A stretch of 64,000 nt of DNA from Williamsia phyllosphaerae (lineage in GTDB: Bacteria; Actinomycetota; Actinomycetes; Mycobacteriales; Mycobacteriaceae), in contig NZ_BMCS01000001.1 of NCBI RefSeq assembly GCF_014635305.1, positions 2,480,001 to 2,544,000 on the forward strand, written 5' to 3'. The position numbers and the translations under genes are program-made. Position 1 is the first letter of the stretch. Each line of letters starts with the position of its first letter. This document shows, piece by piece, positions 19,391 through 28,703 of the stretch. The notes below the pieces were generated by a model. It worked only from the letters and a program-made list of their open reading frames with translations. It was not told the origin of the DNA and made no database searches.

Positions 19391-20521
19391 GTGACCGAGC
19401 AGCAGACGCCCCGGACCGGTCGGCGGGCGGTCAGTGCGGGTCTTCCCGATTTCCCCTGGGATTCGCTGACCGACGCGAAGGCGCTCGCGGCCTCGCATCC
19501 GGAGGGCATCGTCGACCTGTCGGTCGGCACCCCGGTCGACGCCATCGCCCAGGTCATCCGACGCGGACTCGACGCCGGTGCGTCGTTCCCCGGGTATCCG
19601 ACGACCGCCGGGACCGCCGATCTGCGGGTGGCGGCGGTCGCGGCCCTGAAGCGGCGGTACGGCATCGGGTCGGTCGAGGAGTCCGCGGTGCTGCCGGTCA
19701 TCGGGACCAAGGAGGCCATCGCCTCGGTCATCTCGATGCTGGGTTTCGGTCCCGGCGACGACATCGTCATCCCCGAGATCGCCTACCCCACCTATGAGGT
19801 GGGAGTGCTGCTGGCCGGTGCGCGTCCGGTCCGCGCCGACTCCCTGCTCGCCCTCGGCCCGACGCGGCCGGGTGCGATCTTCATCAACTCGCCGTCGAAC
19901 CCGACCGGCAAGGTGCTCGGGGTCGAGCATCTGCGCAAGGTGGTCACCTGGGCGCGCGAGCGCGGGACCGTCGTCATCTCCGACGAGTGTTACCTGGGCC
20001 TGGCCTGGGACGCCAAGGCCATCTCGATCCTGGATCCCCGGGTGTGCGACGGCGACGTCACGGGGCTGCTCGCGGTGCACTCGCTGTCGAAGATCTCGAA
20101 TCTGGCCGGGTATCGGGCCGGTTTCTTCGCCGGCGATCCCGACCTGGTCCGCGAGTTGCTCGCGGTCCGCAAACACGCGGGCATGATCGTGCCCTACCCG
20201 GTCCAGACCGCGATGGTCGCGGCGCTGACCGACGACGACCACGTCGATGCGCAGCGCGAGCGCTACCTCAACCGGCGGGTGGTCCTGTCCACCGCGGTGC
20301 GCCACGCCGGGTTCCGGATCGACCATTCCGAGGCCGGTCTGTACCTGTGGGCGACGCGCGACGAGCCGTGCCGCGACACCGTCGACTGGTTGGCGCACAA
20401 GGGGATCCTGGCCGCGCCGGGGGAGTTCTACGGTCCGGCCGGCACGAAGCACGTGCGACTCGCGCTCACCGCGACCGACGAGCGCATAGCCGCTGCAGCC
20501 GCGCGTCTCGCCCCCGCCTGA
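19391..20521 (+). CDS. dapC: Succinyldiaminopimelate transaminase (DapC-type)
   Basis: 376-aa PLP-dependent fold-type I aminotransferase of the actinobacterial DapC group, converting N-succinyl-2-amino-6-oxopimelate plus glutamate to N-succinyl-LL-diaminopimelate for lysine and peptidoglycan. Visible marks are the PLP-stacking and phosphate region (VIGTKEAIASVISMLG), NSPSNPTGKVLG, the SDECYLGLAW aspartate and the Schiff-base lysine K234 (SLSKISNLAGYRAGF). GTG start 16 bases after fdxC. dapD and dapE nearby support the pathway, though mycobacteria have a second transaminase with this annotation. Confidence 0.87.
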   Translation: MTEQQTPRTGRRAVSAGLPDFPWDSLTDAKALAASHPEGIVDLSVGTPVDAIAQVIRRGLDAGASFPGYPTTAGTADLRVAAVAALKRRYGIGSVEESAVLPVIGTKEAIASVISMLGFGPGDDIVIPEIAYPTYEVGVLLAGARPVRADSLLALGPTRPGAIFINSPSNPTGKVLGVEHLRKVVTWARERGTVVISDECYLGLAWDAKAISILDPRVCDGDVTGLLAVHSLSKISNLAGYRAGFFAGDPDLVRELLAVRKHAGMIVPYPVQTAMVAALTDDDHVDAQRERYLNRRVVLSTAVRHAGFRIDHSEAGLYLWATRDEPCRDTVDWLAHKGILAAPGEFYGPAGTKHVRLALTATDERIAAAAARLAPA

Positions 20522-20547
20522 CCCGCCGCCGACCGGGGCCCAAACCA

Positions 20548-20704
20548 CCCGTCGAGCGGGCCGAAGCGACCCGTCGAGCGTGCCGAAACGACCTGTCGAG
20601 CGTGCCGACGGCGCGAAACCACGGCACGGTCGGCACGAAGTTACGGCACGGTGGGCGGGTTATTACGGCACGGTGGGCGGGTTATTACGGCACGTTCGAC
20701 GGGG
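20548..20704. repeat. Two opposed 22-bp tandem repeat arrays (bidirectional terminator?)
   Basis: Between convergent dapC and dapD lie three tandem 22-bp copies (20548-20569, 20570-20591, 20592-20613; core CCCGTCGAGCGTGCCGAA). They are followed by two identical 22-bp copies (20641-20662, 20663-20684; core TTACGGCACGGTGGGCGG) and a third partial one (20685-20704). The last copy, reverse-complemented, gives CCCCGTCGAACGTGCCGTAA, nearly the left unit, so the arrays are one family in opposite orientation. Folded RNA would form a long hairpin from either strand. Confidence 0.72.
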
Positions 20705-21664
20705 TCAGTCGTTGGCGTGCAGAGCCGCGTTGAGGGCGATGCCGTCGCCCTTCCAGGGCACGACCTCGACAGCGCCGCTGACGCTGTTGCGACGGAACAG
20801 CAGGTTGTTGGTCCCGGACAGATCGCGCGCCTTGACCGCGGTGCCGTCCGGTCCGGTGACCTTCGTCCCCGCGGTGACGTAGAGGCCCGCCTCGATCACG
20901 CAGTCGTCGCCGAGCGAGATCCCGCAGCCGGAGTTCGCGCCGAGTAGGCAGCGCTCACCGAGCGATATGACCTGCGTGCCACCGCCGGACAGCGTGCCCA
21001 TGATCGATGCGCCGCCGCCCACGTCGGAGCCGTCGCCGACGACGACACCGGCCGAGATGCGCCCCTCGACCATCGAGTTGCCGAGCGTGCCCGCGTTGAA
21101 GTTCACGAAACCCTCGTGCATCACCGTGGTGCCGCTCGCGAGGTGTGCTCCCAGGCGGACGCGGTCGGCGTCACCGATGCGGACGCCGCTGGGCACCACG
21201 TAGTCGACCATCCGCGGGAACTTGTCGATGCTGTTGACCGCGACGGGGCCACGTGCGCGCAGCCGGGCCCGGGTGAGCTCGAAACCCTCGACGGCGCAGG
21301 GGCCGTGGTTGGTCCACACCACGTTGCTCAGCAAGCCGAACGTGCCATCGAGATTCAACCCGTGCGGAGTGACCAGCCGGTGCGACAGCAGGTGCAGGCG
21401 GAGGTAGACGTCATGGGCGTCGACGGGCGCCGCCGACAGGTCGGTGATGGTGGTGCGGACCGCCACGGTGCGCACGCCACGTGCCTGATCGGTGCCGACG
21501 AGGGCCTGCAGTTCCGGGGGAACGTCGTCGCCCGTGAGGGCTGTGGTCCCGGCCGCGCCCGTCACCGCGCCCAGTTGGGGCGCGGGAAACCAGGTGTCGA
21601 GCACCTGACCGTTGTCGGTGATGGTGGCAATTCCGTGCCCGGTCGCAGACGATGCTTCACTCAC
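20705..21664 (-). CDS. dapD: Tetrahydrodipicolinate N-succinyltransferase
   Basis: 319-aa trimeric left-handed beta-helix acyltransferase that transfers succinyl from succinyl-CoA to tetrahydrodipicolinate in lysine/diaminopimelate synthesis. The helix hexapeptide repeats are visible ([22 protein letters not shown], then [20 protein letters not shown]) after the actinobacterial N-terminal domain ([10 protein letters not shown]). I set the start at GTG 21664, with a TAAGGT -10 eight bases before it; a TTG at 21673 is also in frame. It is convergent with dapC and divergent from the dapE side. Confidence 0.93.
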   Translation of the reverse strand: MSEASSATGHGIATITDNGQVLDTWFPAPQLGAVTGAAGTTALTGDDVPPELQALVGTDQARGVRTVAVRTTITDLSAAPVDAHDVYLRLHLLSHRLVTPHGLNLDGTFGLLSNVVWTNHGPCAVEGFELTRARLRARGPVAVNSIDKFPRMVDYVVPSGVRIGDADRVRLGAHLASGTTVMHEGFVNFNAGTLGNSMVEGRISAGVVVGDGSDVGGGASIMGTLSGGGTQVISLGERCLLGANSGCGISLGDDCVIEAGLYVTAGTKVTGPDGTAVKARDLSGTNNLLFRRNSVSGAVEVVPWKGDGIALNAALHAND

Positions 21665-21687
21665 GGGTCGCAACCTTACCGGTGAGC

Positions 21688-22353
21688 TCAGTCCTCGCTG
21701 ACCTGCAGCCGGAAACGATCGCGCTTGGTGTGCAGGTCCCAGAGGTGCCCGGCGAGCGCCTCGGGGCTCTTGTCCGGGTCGTCGGCGCTGATGGCGCCAC
21801 CGATGATCAGCTGCGAGACCTGGATGCCCTCCTCGGCGAGCTCCTCGTTGAGCAGCTGCGCGTAGGCGGCCTGTCCGGCGAAAGCGATCGACGTACCGGT
21901 GACCGCGCGCCCGGGCTTGACCGCCGAACCGCCGTTCACGAACAGGATGGTGCCCTTGTTCTCGCCGAGGAAGCGCATACCGGGCAACACCTGGTGCACG
22001 GCCGCGATCGGGCCGTAGATCGAGAACTCGACCGGCCCGACCATGTCGGCAGGAGTCGTCTCGAGCACCGGTCGCATGAAGTCCTTCTGCGGCAGCGGGC
22101 TGTACTGCAGCACCTCGATCGGTCCGAGGGTCTCGGTGACCTGCTCCAGGGCCGTCGCGATGGACACCGGATCGCGGACGTCGGCCGCGAAACCCCGAGC
22201 CGACACACCGTCTTTCGCGAGGCTGTCGGCGAGCGCGTCCACGCGGCCCTGGTTCCTCGAGATCAGACCGACCGAAAAGCCCTCGGCACCGAACTTCCGT
22301 GCCACAGCCGCTCCGAGTCCTGCTCCTGCTCCGATGATCGCCAGTGATGTCAT
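21688..22353 (-). CDS. Short-chain dehydrogenase/reductase, atypical SDR
   Basis: 221-aa Rossmann protein. The N-terminus [20 protein letters not shown] carries a GxGxGxG-like NAD(P) site (GAGAGLG), and [10 protein letters not shown] follows the second strand. Instead of the canonical YxxxK there is the region [19 protein letters not shown], so the catalytic lysine is missing and classical dehydrogenase chemistry is doubtful. The stop is 23 bases upstream of the dapD start, so cotranscription with dapD is likely. An upstream in-frame start at 22404 lacks support. Substrate unknown. Confidence 0.78.
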   Translation of the reverse strand: MTSLAIIGAGAGLGAAVARKFGAEGFSVGLISRNQGRVDALADSLAKDGVSARGFAADVRDPVSIATALEQVTETLGPIEVLQYSPLPQKDFMRPVLETTPADMVGPVEFSIYGPIAAVHQVLPGMRFLGENKGTILFVNGGSAVKPGRAVTGTSIAFAGQAAYAQLLNEELAEEGIQVSQLIIGGAISADDPDKSPEALAGHLWDLHTKRDRFRLQVSED

Positions 22354-22443
22354 GACCGGTGCAACCCGCTGGTCGCCGACGACTATTCCCGGGCGTCTGT
22401 GCATGGGTGGTGCCGCCGCGGCGGTCGATTAGCCTCGGAGACC

Positions 22444-23556
22444 ATGACCGCCGCCATCCCGCTGGATCTGTCCGCCGATCCCATCGACCTGACCGCCGCG
22501 TTGGTCGACATCGCCAGCGAGTCCCACCACGAGGCGGCCATCGCCGACGCCGTCGAGCACGCGATCCGGGAACAGACGTCGGGGTTCGAGGTGCTGCGGC
22601 ACGGCAACCGGGTGCTGGCCCGCACGAATCGTGGCCTGGCGTCGCGCGTGATCCTCGCCGGTCATCTCGACACCGTGCCCATCGCCGACAACGTGCCCAG
22701 CCGACGCGAGTCCGACGGCCCGGAGGGTGACGTCCTGCACGGGTGCGGCACGGTCGACATGAAGTCCGGTGACGCGGCGTTCCTGCACCTGGCCGCGACC
22801 ATGGCCGACTGCGCGCACGACCTGACGCTGATCTTCTACGACTGCGAGGAGATCGCGGCGGTCCACAACGGCCTCGGGTTCATCGAGCGCGAACTGCCGG
22901 ACTGGCTCGTCGGCGACGTCGCCATCCTGGGCGAGCCCACGGCCGGGCTGATCGAGGCGGGGTGTCAGGGGACGCTGCGGGTGCGTCTGACCGCGCGCGG
23001 CACCCGGTCGCACTCGGCCCGATCGTGGATGGGCGACAACGCGATCCACAAACTGGGTCAGGTGTTGCAGGTGTTGGCCGACTACCGACCCCGTCGAGTC
23101 GACATCGACGGGTGTGAGTACCGCGAGGGGCTGTCCGCCGTCGCGATCACCGGTGGCGTCGCGGGCAACGTCATCCCCGACGCCGCCGCGGTGGACGTCA
23201 ACTTCCGCTTCGCCCCCGACCGCTCCGCCGACGCCGCGTACGCGCACGTGCGAGAGGTCTTCGCCCGTCAGATCGATTCCGGGACAGTCGAGATCGAGCT
23301 CACCGATTCGGCCCCCGGTGCGCTGCCCGGTCTGTCGCACCCGGCGGCGCAGGCGTTGGTCGCCGCGGCGCACGGTCAGGTCCGGGCGAAGTACGGCTGG
23401 ACCGACGTCTCCCGCTTCGCCGCGATGGGCATCCCTGCGGTGAACCTGGGTCCCGGCGACCCCAACCTCGCGCACCGTCGTGACGAGCGGGTACCGACCG
23501 CGCAGATCACCGCGGTGACCGACACGCTGCGCCGATACCTGTCCACCCCGGCCTGA
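22444..23556 (+). CDS. dapE: Succinyl-diaminopimelate desuccinylase
   Basis: 370-aa di-zinc M20 amidohydrolase releasing LL-diaminopimelate and succinate. Metal and catalytic motifs are in order: GHLDTVP (H74, D76), [11 protein letters not shown] (bridging Asp), YDCEEIAA (catalytic Glu plus ligand), LGEPTAG, and the C-terminal histidine in AHRRDERV. The dimerisation domain ([20 protein letters not shown]) is present. A TAGCCT -10 element (22430-22435) ends eight bases before ATG 22444, so the message may have almost no leader; GGAG also lies three bases upstream. Confidence 0.94.
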   Translation: MTAAIPLDLSADPIDLTAALVDIASESHHEAAIADAVEHAIREQTSGFEVLRHGNRVLARTNRGLASRVILAGHLDTVPIADNVPSRRESDGPEGDVLHGCGTVDMKSGDAAFLHLAATMADCAHDLTLIFYDCEEIAAVHNGLGFIERELPDWLVGDVAILGEPTAGLIEAGCQGTLRVRLTARGTRSHSARSWMGDNAIHKLGQVLQVLADYRPRRVDIDGCEYREGLSAVAITGGVAGNVIPDAAAVDVNFRFAPDRSADAAYAHVREVFARQIDSGTVEIELTDSAPGALPGLSHPAAQALVAAAHGQVRAKYGWTDVSRFAAMGIPAVNLGPGDPNLAHRRDERVPTAQITAVTDTLRRYLSTPA

Positions 23557-23560
23557 TTGC

Positions 23561-23566
23561 TAGCGT
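23561..23566 (+). promoter_or_regulatory. -10 element of a leaderless promoter
   Basis: TAGCGT ends six bases before ATG 23573 and fits TANNNT. Transcription would begin at or next to the start codon. No ribosome site is visible upstream of this gene. Confidence 0.5.
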
Positions 23567-23572
23567 CTGCTG

Positions 23573-24376
23573 ATGGCACAGAGTGATCGAGTCCCGGGTG
23601 ATCGCGACACCCAGGTCTCCTATTCCGGCGCAACACGTTTCCGGGTCGACGCCGCGACGATCGAGACCACCACCGACCGTCGGCTGCTCGACGAGGAGCC
23701 CGACACCACCTCGTGGCACCGCGACCGCACCGAGAAGGACCCCTGGCGCGTGCTGCGCATCCAGTCGGAGTTCGTCGCCGGCTTCGACGCCCTGTCCCGG
23801 GTCGGCGGCGCGGTCACGGTCTTCGGATCGGCACGGACCCCGCGGGAGTCGCCCGAGTACGCCCTGGGCGTCGAGCTCGGGGCCGCCTTGGCCGAGGCCG
23901 GTTTCGCGGTGATCACCGGGGGCGGCCCCGGCGCGATGGAGGCCGCCAACAAGGGTGCGTGCGAGGCGGGTGGTCAGTCGATCGGGCTGGGCATCGAGCT
24001 GCCGTTCGAGCAGAGCCTCAACGACTGGGTCGACCTCGGCGTGAACTTCCGCTACTTCTTCGCGCGCAAGACCATGTTCGTGAAGTACGCCCAGGCGTTC
24101 GTCTGCCTGCCCGGCGGATTCGGGACCATGGACGAACTGTTCGAGGCGCTCACCCTGGTGCAGACCAAAAAGGTCACACGCTTCCCGATCGTGCTCCTGG
24201 GCACGGCGTTCTGGGGCGGCCTCGTCGACTGGATCACCACGACCCTGGTGGCCGACGGCAAGGTCTCCGAGGCCGACGTGTCGCTGCTGCACGTCACCGA
24301 CAGCGTCGCCGAGACCGTCGATCTCATCGCGTCTGCGGCCGCCGAGCGCGCCCGGCGTGAGGAGTCGGCGCGATGA
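23573..24376 (+). CDS. LOG-family Rossmann protein (long form)
   Basis: 267-aa protein of the LOG (lysine-decarboxylase-like) family. Motifs are GGGPGAMEAANKGA and PGGFGTMDELFE, the PGGxGTxxE nucleotide-binding signature of cytokinin-type phosphoribohydrolases that release the base from nucleoside 5'-monophosphates. About 85 N-terminal residues precede the fold (RRLLDEEPDTTSWHRDRTEK), which the short form lacks. Its stop overlaps the start of the second LOG gene (ATGA at 24373), so two related enzymes are coupled. The true substrate is not evident. Confidence 0.85.
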   Translation: MAQSDRVPGDRDTQVSYSGATRFRVDAATIETTTDRRLLDEEPDTTSWHRDRTEKDPWRVLRIQSEFVAGFDALSRVGGAVTVFGSARTPRESPEYALGVELGAALAEAGFAVITGGGPGAMEAANKGACEAGGQSIGLGIELPFEQSLNDWVDLGVNFRYFFARKTMFVKYAQAFVCLPGGFGTMDELFEALTLVQTKKVTRFPIVLLGTAFWGGLVDWITTTLVADGKVSEADVSLLHVTDSVAETVDLIASAAAERARREESAR

Positions 24377-24909
24377 GTGCCGTGTGCGTGTACTGCGCCT
24401 CGGGGCCGGTCGAGGACCGCTACCTGCAGCTCGCCGCCGACGTGGGCGAGGCCCTGGGACGGGGTGGGCACACCCTCGTCTCCGGCGGGGGGAACGTGTC
24501 GATGATGGGCGCCGTGGCGCGCGCGACGCGTGAGCACGGCGGTTCGACCGTCGGCGTCATCCCGCGCGCGTTGGTCGATCGCGAGGTCGCCGACGTCGAC
24601 GCCGACGAGCTGGTGGTCACCGACACGATGCGCCAGCGCAAGCAGCTGATGGACGACCGCGCTGACGGCTTCATCACCCTGCCCGGCGGCATCGGCACCC
24701 TTGAGGAGCTGTTCGAGACCTGGACCGGCGGTTATCTGGGCATGCACGACAAGCCGGTGGTCCTGCTCGACCCGTTCGGTTTCTACGCACCGTTGTTGAC
24801 GTGGTTACGCGATCTGACGGCCACCGGATTCGTCTCGGAGAGGTCGATGGAGGCACTCCGGGTCACCGATTCAGTGACCCGCGCCATAGAGCTGGCTACC
24901 AGCCGGTAA
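24373..24909 (+). CDS. LOG-family phosphoribohydrolase (short form)
   Basis: 178-aa LOG protein matching the single mycobacterial Rv1205-type enzyme that makes cytokinins from AMP derivatives. Signature elements are VYCASGPVEDRYLQLAADVG, SGGGNVSMMGAVA, the conserved METMHERK-like loop as TDTMRQRKQLM, and PGGIGTLEELFE. The older family name lysine decarboxylase is not supported: there is no PLP lysine. It lies just upstream of fadD6 and is coupled to the long-form LOG. Together they may split substrates between them. Confidence 0.88.
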   Translation: MSAVCVYCASGPVEDRYLQLAADVGEALGRGGHTLVSGGGNVSMMGAVARATREHGGSTVGVIPRALVDREVADVDADELVVTDTMRQRKQLMDDRADGFITLPGGIGTLEELFETWTGGYLGMHDKPVVLLDPFGFYAPLLTWLRDLTATGFVSERSMEALRVTDSVTRAIELATSR

Positions 24910-24950
24910 CCTCGTCTCCGATACCGACCGCCAGGCACCAGGAGCTGTGA

Positions 24951-26729
24951 GTGACGACTGAGACTCGTTCCCGCGTTGGATTGACCGACATGGCCAAGGG
25001 GGTTGTGGGGTTGGCCTCCGACGCGACGATCATGTTGCGCAATGCGCCCGGCCTCGCCCTCCGCAAGCCGACGAGCACCGCGACCATCGGCAGCATGTTC
25101 CAGAAGCGTGCCGGCGCCCACCCGGATCGGCCGTTCCTGCGGTTCGAGGGCAAGTCGCTCACCTACGGCGAGTGCAACCGACGCGTGAACCGCTACGCCG
25201 CGCTGCTCACCGAGAAGGGTGTGCAGACCGGCGACGTCGTCGGCGTGCTGGCGAAGAACGACCCGCAGACGCTGCTGTCGATGCTGGCCATCGTCAAGCT
25301 CGGCGCCATCGCCGGGATGCTGAACTACAACCAGCGCGGCAACGTCCTCGAGCACAGCCTCGGCGTGCTCGACGCCCGCGTGATCATCGTCGACCCCGAC
25401 GCCGCCGAGGCGCTGGACTCGGTGCCCGCCTCGGCCGTGCCCGAGTCGGTGCTGCTGTTCGGCGACGTCGACGAGCAGTCCGCATCGCTGTCGGAGCGCA
25501 ACCCCGACGTGACCGACACCCTGCCCGCGTCGACCAAGGCGTTCTACATCTTCACCTCCGGCACCACCGGGATGCCCAAGGCCAGCGTCATGTCGCACTT
25601 CCGATGGCTGACCGGCCTGTCGGGCATCGGCGGCATGGGAGTTCGCCTGCGGCACAACGACACCCTGTACGCATGCCTGCCGCTCTACCACAACAACGCG
25701 TTGACGGTCTCGCTCTCGTCGGTGCTCGGTTCGGGAGCCTGCCTGGCGATCGGCCGCTCGTTCTCGGCGTCGAAGTTCTGGGACGACATCATCCTCAACC
25801 GGGCGACCGCCTTCTGCTACATCGGTGAACTGTGCCGCTACCTGCTGGCGCAGCCGGAGAAGGACACCGACCGCAAGCACTCGGTGCGGGTCGCGGTCGG
25901 CAACGGAATGCGCGCGGAGATCTGGGACACCTTCTCCGAGCGGTTCGGTATCGACCGCATCGTCGAGTTCTACGCCGCCAGCGAGTCGAACCTGGCGTTC
26001 ATCAACATCTTCAACGTCAAGCGCACCGTGGGCTTCTGCCCGCTGCCGTACAAGATCGTGCAGTACGACGGCGAGAACGGTGACCCGCTGCGCAACGACG
26101 AGGGCCGCGTGATGGAGGCGAAGAAGGGGGAGCCGGGTCTGCTGATCTCGGAGATCACGGACCGCATCCCGTTCGACGGGTACACCGATCCCAAGGCCAC
26201 CGAAAAGAAGATCGTGGCCGACGCGTTCGCCGACGGCGACAAGTGGTTCAACACCGGCGACCTCGTCCGTGACCAGGGGTTCTCGCACGTCGCTTTCGTC
26301 GACCGCCTCGGCGACACCTTCCGCTGGAAGGGTGAGAACGTCGCGACGACCGAGGTCGAGGGGGCGCTCGACGCCGACTCGCAGATCGGCCAGTCGGTGG
26401 TGTTCGGGGTCGAGATCCCCGAGACCGACGGCAAGGCCGGCATGGCCGCGGTGACGCTGAAGTCCGGCGACAAACTCGAGCCCGGCAAGCTCGCCGAACA
26501 CCTCTACGGCTCGCTGCCCGGTTACGCGCTGCCCCTGTTCGTCCGGGTCGTCGACTCGCTCGAGCAGACCTCCACGTTCAAGACGATGAAGGTCGAACTG
26601 CGCAAGCAGGGCTACTCCGACGTCGGTGACGATCCGCTGTACGTGCTGGCGGGCAAGTCCGACGGATACGTCGAGTACTACGACGGATACGTCGACGACG
26701 TGGCGGGCGCCAAGGCACCGCGCAACTGA
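24951..26729 (+). CDS. fadD6: Long-chain fatty acyl-CoA synthetase FadD6
   Basis: 592-aa AMP-forming acyl-CoA ligase of the FATP/very-long-chain subgroup. The AMP P-loop FTSGTTGMPKAS starts near residue 201; VEFYAASESN, the adenine-binding GYTDPKATEKKI region, WFNTGDLVRDQGF and the FRWKGENVATTEVE hinge follow. GTG 24951 starts the ORF. It probably activates exogenous or recycled fatty acids for lipid synthesis. It is followed one base later by folP2 and then gpgS, the same trio found in mycobacteria. Confidence 0.92.
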   Translation: MTTETRSRVGLTDMAKGVVGLASDATIMLRNAPGLALRKPTSTATIGSMFQKRAGAHPDRPFLRFEGKSLTYGECNRRVNRYAALLTEKGVQTGDVVGVLAKNDPQTLLSMLAIVKLGAIAGMLNYNQRGNVLEHSLGVLDARVIIVDPDAAEALDSVPASAVPESVLLFGDVDEQSASLSERNPDVTDTLPASTKAFYIFTSGTTGMPKASVMSHFRWLTGLSGIGGMGVRLRHNDTLYACLPLYHNNALTVSLSSVLGSGACLAIGRSFSASKFWDDIILNRATAFCYIGELCRYLLAQPEKDTDRKHSVRVAVGNGMRAEIWDTFSERFGIDRIVEFYAASESNLAFINIFNVKRTVGFCPLPYKIVQYDGENGDPLRNDEGRVMEAKKGEPGLLISEITDRIPFDGYTDPKATEKKIVADAFADGDKWFNTGDLVRDQGFSHVAFVDRLGDTFRWKGENVATTEVEGALDADSQIGQSVVFGVEIPETDGKAGMAAVTLKSGDKLEPGKLAEHLYGSLPGYALPLFVRVVDSLEQTSTFKTMKVELRKQGYSDVGDDPLYVLAGKSDGYVEYYDGYVDDVAGAKAPRN

Positions 26730-26730
26730 T

Positions 26731-27639
26731 GTGAACGCGCTCGGGGGAGACGCGTCGGTGGGGGCGTGGGAGTCATGGTCACCGACGCTGTGCGGTCGGC
26801 CGGTGGACACCGGTCGCGCACTGGTGATGGCGATCGTGAACCGGACGCCGGACTCGTTCTACGACCGTGGGTCCAGCTTCACCGACGCCGCGGCGATGTC
26901 GCGGGTCCACCAGGTGGTCGCCGAAGGGGCCGACCTCGTCGACGTCGGCGGGGTCAAGGCCGGGCCGGGTGAGCATGTCGACGCCACCGCGGAGATCGCC
27001 CGGGTCGTCCCGTTCATCGAATGGGTGCGCGGGGAGTACCCGGATCTGATCATCAGCGTCGACACCTGGCGTGCCGAGGTGGCTCGCGTCGCGTGCGCGG
27101 CCGGGGCCGATCTGGTCAACGACACGTGGGCGGGCACGGATCCGGAACTGGTGCACGCCGCCGCCGAGTCCCGCGCGGGCATCGTCTGCTCGCACACCGG
27201 GGGAGCTGTCCCGCGGACGCGTCCGCACCGGGTGCGTTACGTCGACGTGGTCGGCGAGGTGGCACGGGATCTGACCGCCGCGGCGTCGCGCGCGGCCACC
27301 GCGGGGGTCGCACCGGACTCGATTCTCATCGATCCGACGCATGATTTCGGCAAGAACACCCACCACGGGCTCGCCTTGTTACGTCACGTGAACAATCTCG
27401 TTAATAGCGGTTGGCCAGTGCTGATGGCCCTCAGCAACAAGGACTTCATAGGGGAGACTCTGGGTGTACGCCTGGAAGAACGGTTGGAGGGAACCTTGGC
27501 CGCGACTGCACTCGCTGCTTCACAGGGAGCGCGGGTCTTTCGGGTCCACGAGGTTGCCGCCACCCGCCGAGTGGTCGACATGGTGGCCGCGATAGCGGGT
27601 ACCCGTCCACCCGAACGAACAGTCAGGGGACTGGCATGA
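26731..27639 (+). CDS. folP2: Dihydropteroate-synthase paralogue FolP2
   Basis: 302-aa TIM-barrel protein of the pterin-binding family. The first conserved strand is altered (MAIVNRTPDSFYDRG for the usual NVTPDSFSDGG). The active-site loop reads DVGGVKAGPGE instead of the folate-synthase GGESTRPGA. FolP2 of mycobacteria is reported to lack dihydropteroate synthase activity, and this loop change fits. DTWRAEVARVACAAGADLVND is retained. The GTG start is one base after the fadD6 stop, and the stop overlaps gpgS (ATGA at 27636), implying a role linked to glucosylglycerate or lipid synthesis rather than folate. Confidence 0.86.
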   Translation: MNALGGDASVGAWESWSPTLCGRPVDTGRALVMAIVNRTPDSFYDRGSSFTDAAAMSRVHQVVAEGADLVDVGGVKAGPGEHVDATAEIARVVPFIEWVRGEYPDLIISVDTWRAEVARVACAAGADLVNDTWAGTDPELVHAAAESRAGIVCSHTGGAVPRTRPHRVRYVDVVGEVARDLTAAASRAATAGVAPDSILIDPTHDFGKNTHHGLALLRHVNNLVNSGWPVLMALSNKDFIGETLGVRLEERLEGTLAATALAASQGARVFRVHEVAATRRVVDMVAAIAGTRPPERTVRGLA

Positions 27640-28652
27640 CCGCAATGAACAAGCCTTCGGGCACCGTCCGACGCGCCACCCAGATCTGGCCCGCGCCCGC
27701 AGACACCGATGCGGACACGATGGCCTGGTCCGACAGCCACACCTTCGAACAGCCCGACTGGTCGATCGACGAGCTGGTCGCGGCGAAGGCCGGCCGGACC
27801 GTCTCGGTGGTCCTGCCCGCGCTCAACGAGGAGGAGACCGTCGCCACGGTCATCGCCTCCATCCGCCCGCTGCTCGGCACCCTGGTCGACGAGCTCATCG
27901 TCCTCGACTCCGGATCGACCGACGCCACCGCCGAGCGTGCGAGGGCGGCCGGCGCACAGGTCATCAGCCGTGAACAGGCCGTCCCCGAACTCGCCCCGGT
28001 CAAGGGCAAGGGTGAGGTGCTGTGGCGGTCCATCGCGGCCTCCACCGGCGACATCATCGCCTTCGTCGACTCCGATCTCATCGATCCCGACCCGATGTTC
28101 GTACCCAAGCTGCTGGGTCCGCTCCTGCTCGACTCCGACATCCAACTGGTCAAGGGGTATTACCGTCGCCCGCTGCGCACCGGTGGGGCGCAGGACCCCA
28201 ACGGTGGCGGCCGGGTCACCGAACTCGTAGCCCGACCCCTGCTGGCATCCCTCAAGCCCGACCTCACCTCGGTCCTGCAGCCGCTCGGCGGCGAGTACGC
28301 GGGCACCCGTGAGCTGCTGTCGGCGGTTCCGTTCGCGCCCGGCTACGGCGTGGAGATCGGCCTCCTCGTCGACACCTACGACCGCTACGGCATGGCGGGT
28401 ATCGGGCAGGTCAACCTCGGCGTCCGCACGCACCGCAACCGTCCGCTCATCGAGCTCGGCGTGATGAGCAGGCAGATCGTGGGCACCCTGATGGGCCGCT
28501 GCGGCATCGCCGACTCCGGGGTCGGTCTGACCCAGTTCACCGCCGAGGCCGACGGGACCTTCACGCCGCACACCACCGACGTCTACCTGGCCGACCGTCC
28601 GGCCATGGACACCCTCCGCCCGCGCGTACCCCTAGGGGTCCGCGCCTCCTAG
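27636..28652 (+). CDS. gpgS: Glucosyl-3-phosphoglycerate synthase
   Basis: 338-aa GT81 retaining glucosyltransferase that moves glucose from UDP-glucose to 3-phosphoglycerate, the first step to methylglucose lipopolysaccharide and glucosylglycerate. VSVVLPALNEEETVATVIAS starts the GT-A domain, FVDSD at 143-147 is the metal/UDP site, and GGEYAGTRELL and EIGLLVDTYDRYG are family motifs. ATG 27636 overlaps the folP2 stop. glgM and glgC, which supply maltose-1-phosphate and ADP-glucose, lie 3-5 kb downstream, completing a glucan theme. Confidence 0.94.
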   Translation: MTAMNKPSGTVRRATQIWPAPADTDADTMAWSDSHTFEQPDWSIDELVAAKAGRTVSVVLPALNEEETVATVIASIRPLLGTLVDELIVLDSGSTDATAERARAAGAQVISREQAVPELAPVKGKGEVLWRSIAASTGDIIAFVDSDLIDPDPMFVPKLLGPLLLDSDIQLVKGYYRRPLRTGGAQDPNGGGRVTELVARPLLASLKPDLTSVLQPLGGEYAGTRELLSAVPFAPGYGVEIGLLVDTYDRYGMAGIGQVNLGVRTHRNRPLIELGVMSRQIVGTLMGRCGIADSGVGLTQFTAEADGTFTPHTTDVYLADRPAMDTLRPRVPLGVRAS

Positions 28653-28703
28653 GTCCGACCCGGCCGCAAGGCTGGTCATCACGTCCCGGACGTGGTCTCA
28701 TCA

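Noticed and set aside
20548..20704. CRISPR-like repeats
   Set aside because: Units are head-to-tail with no spacers and no cas genes are nearby; they are simple tandem repeats.
23573..24909. Lysine decarboxylase annotation for the LOG pair
   Set aside because: No PLP-binding lysine; PGGxGTxxE marks phosphoribohydrolases.
24783..26810. 675-aa minus-strand frame opposite fadD6
   Set aside because: Antisense shadow without motifs; FadD6 is complete on the plus strand.
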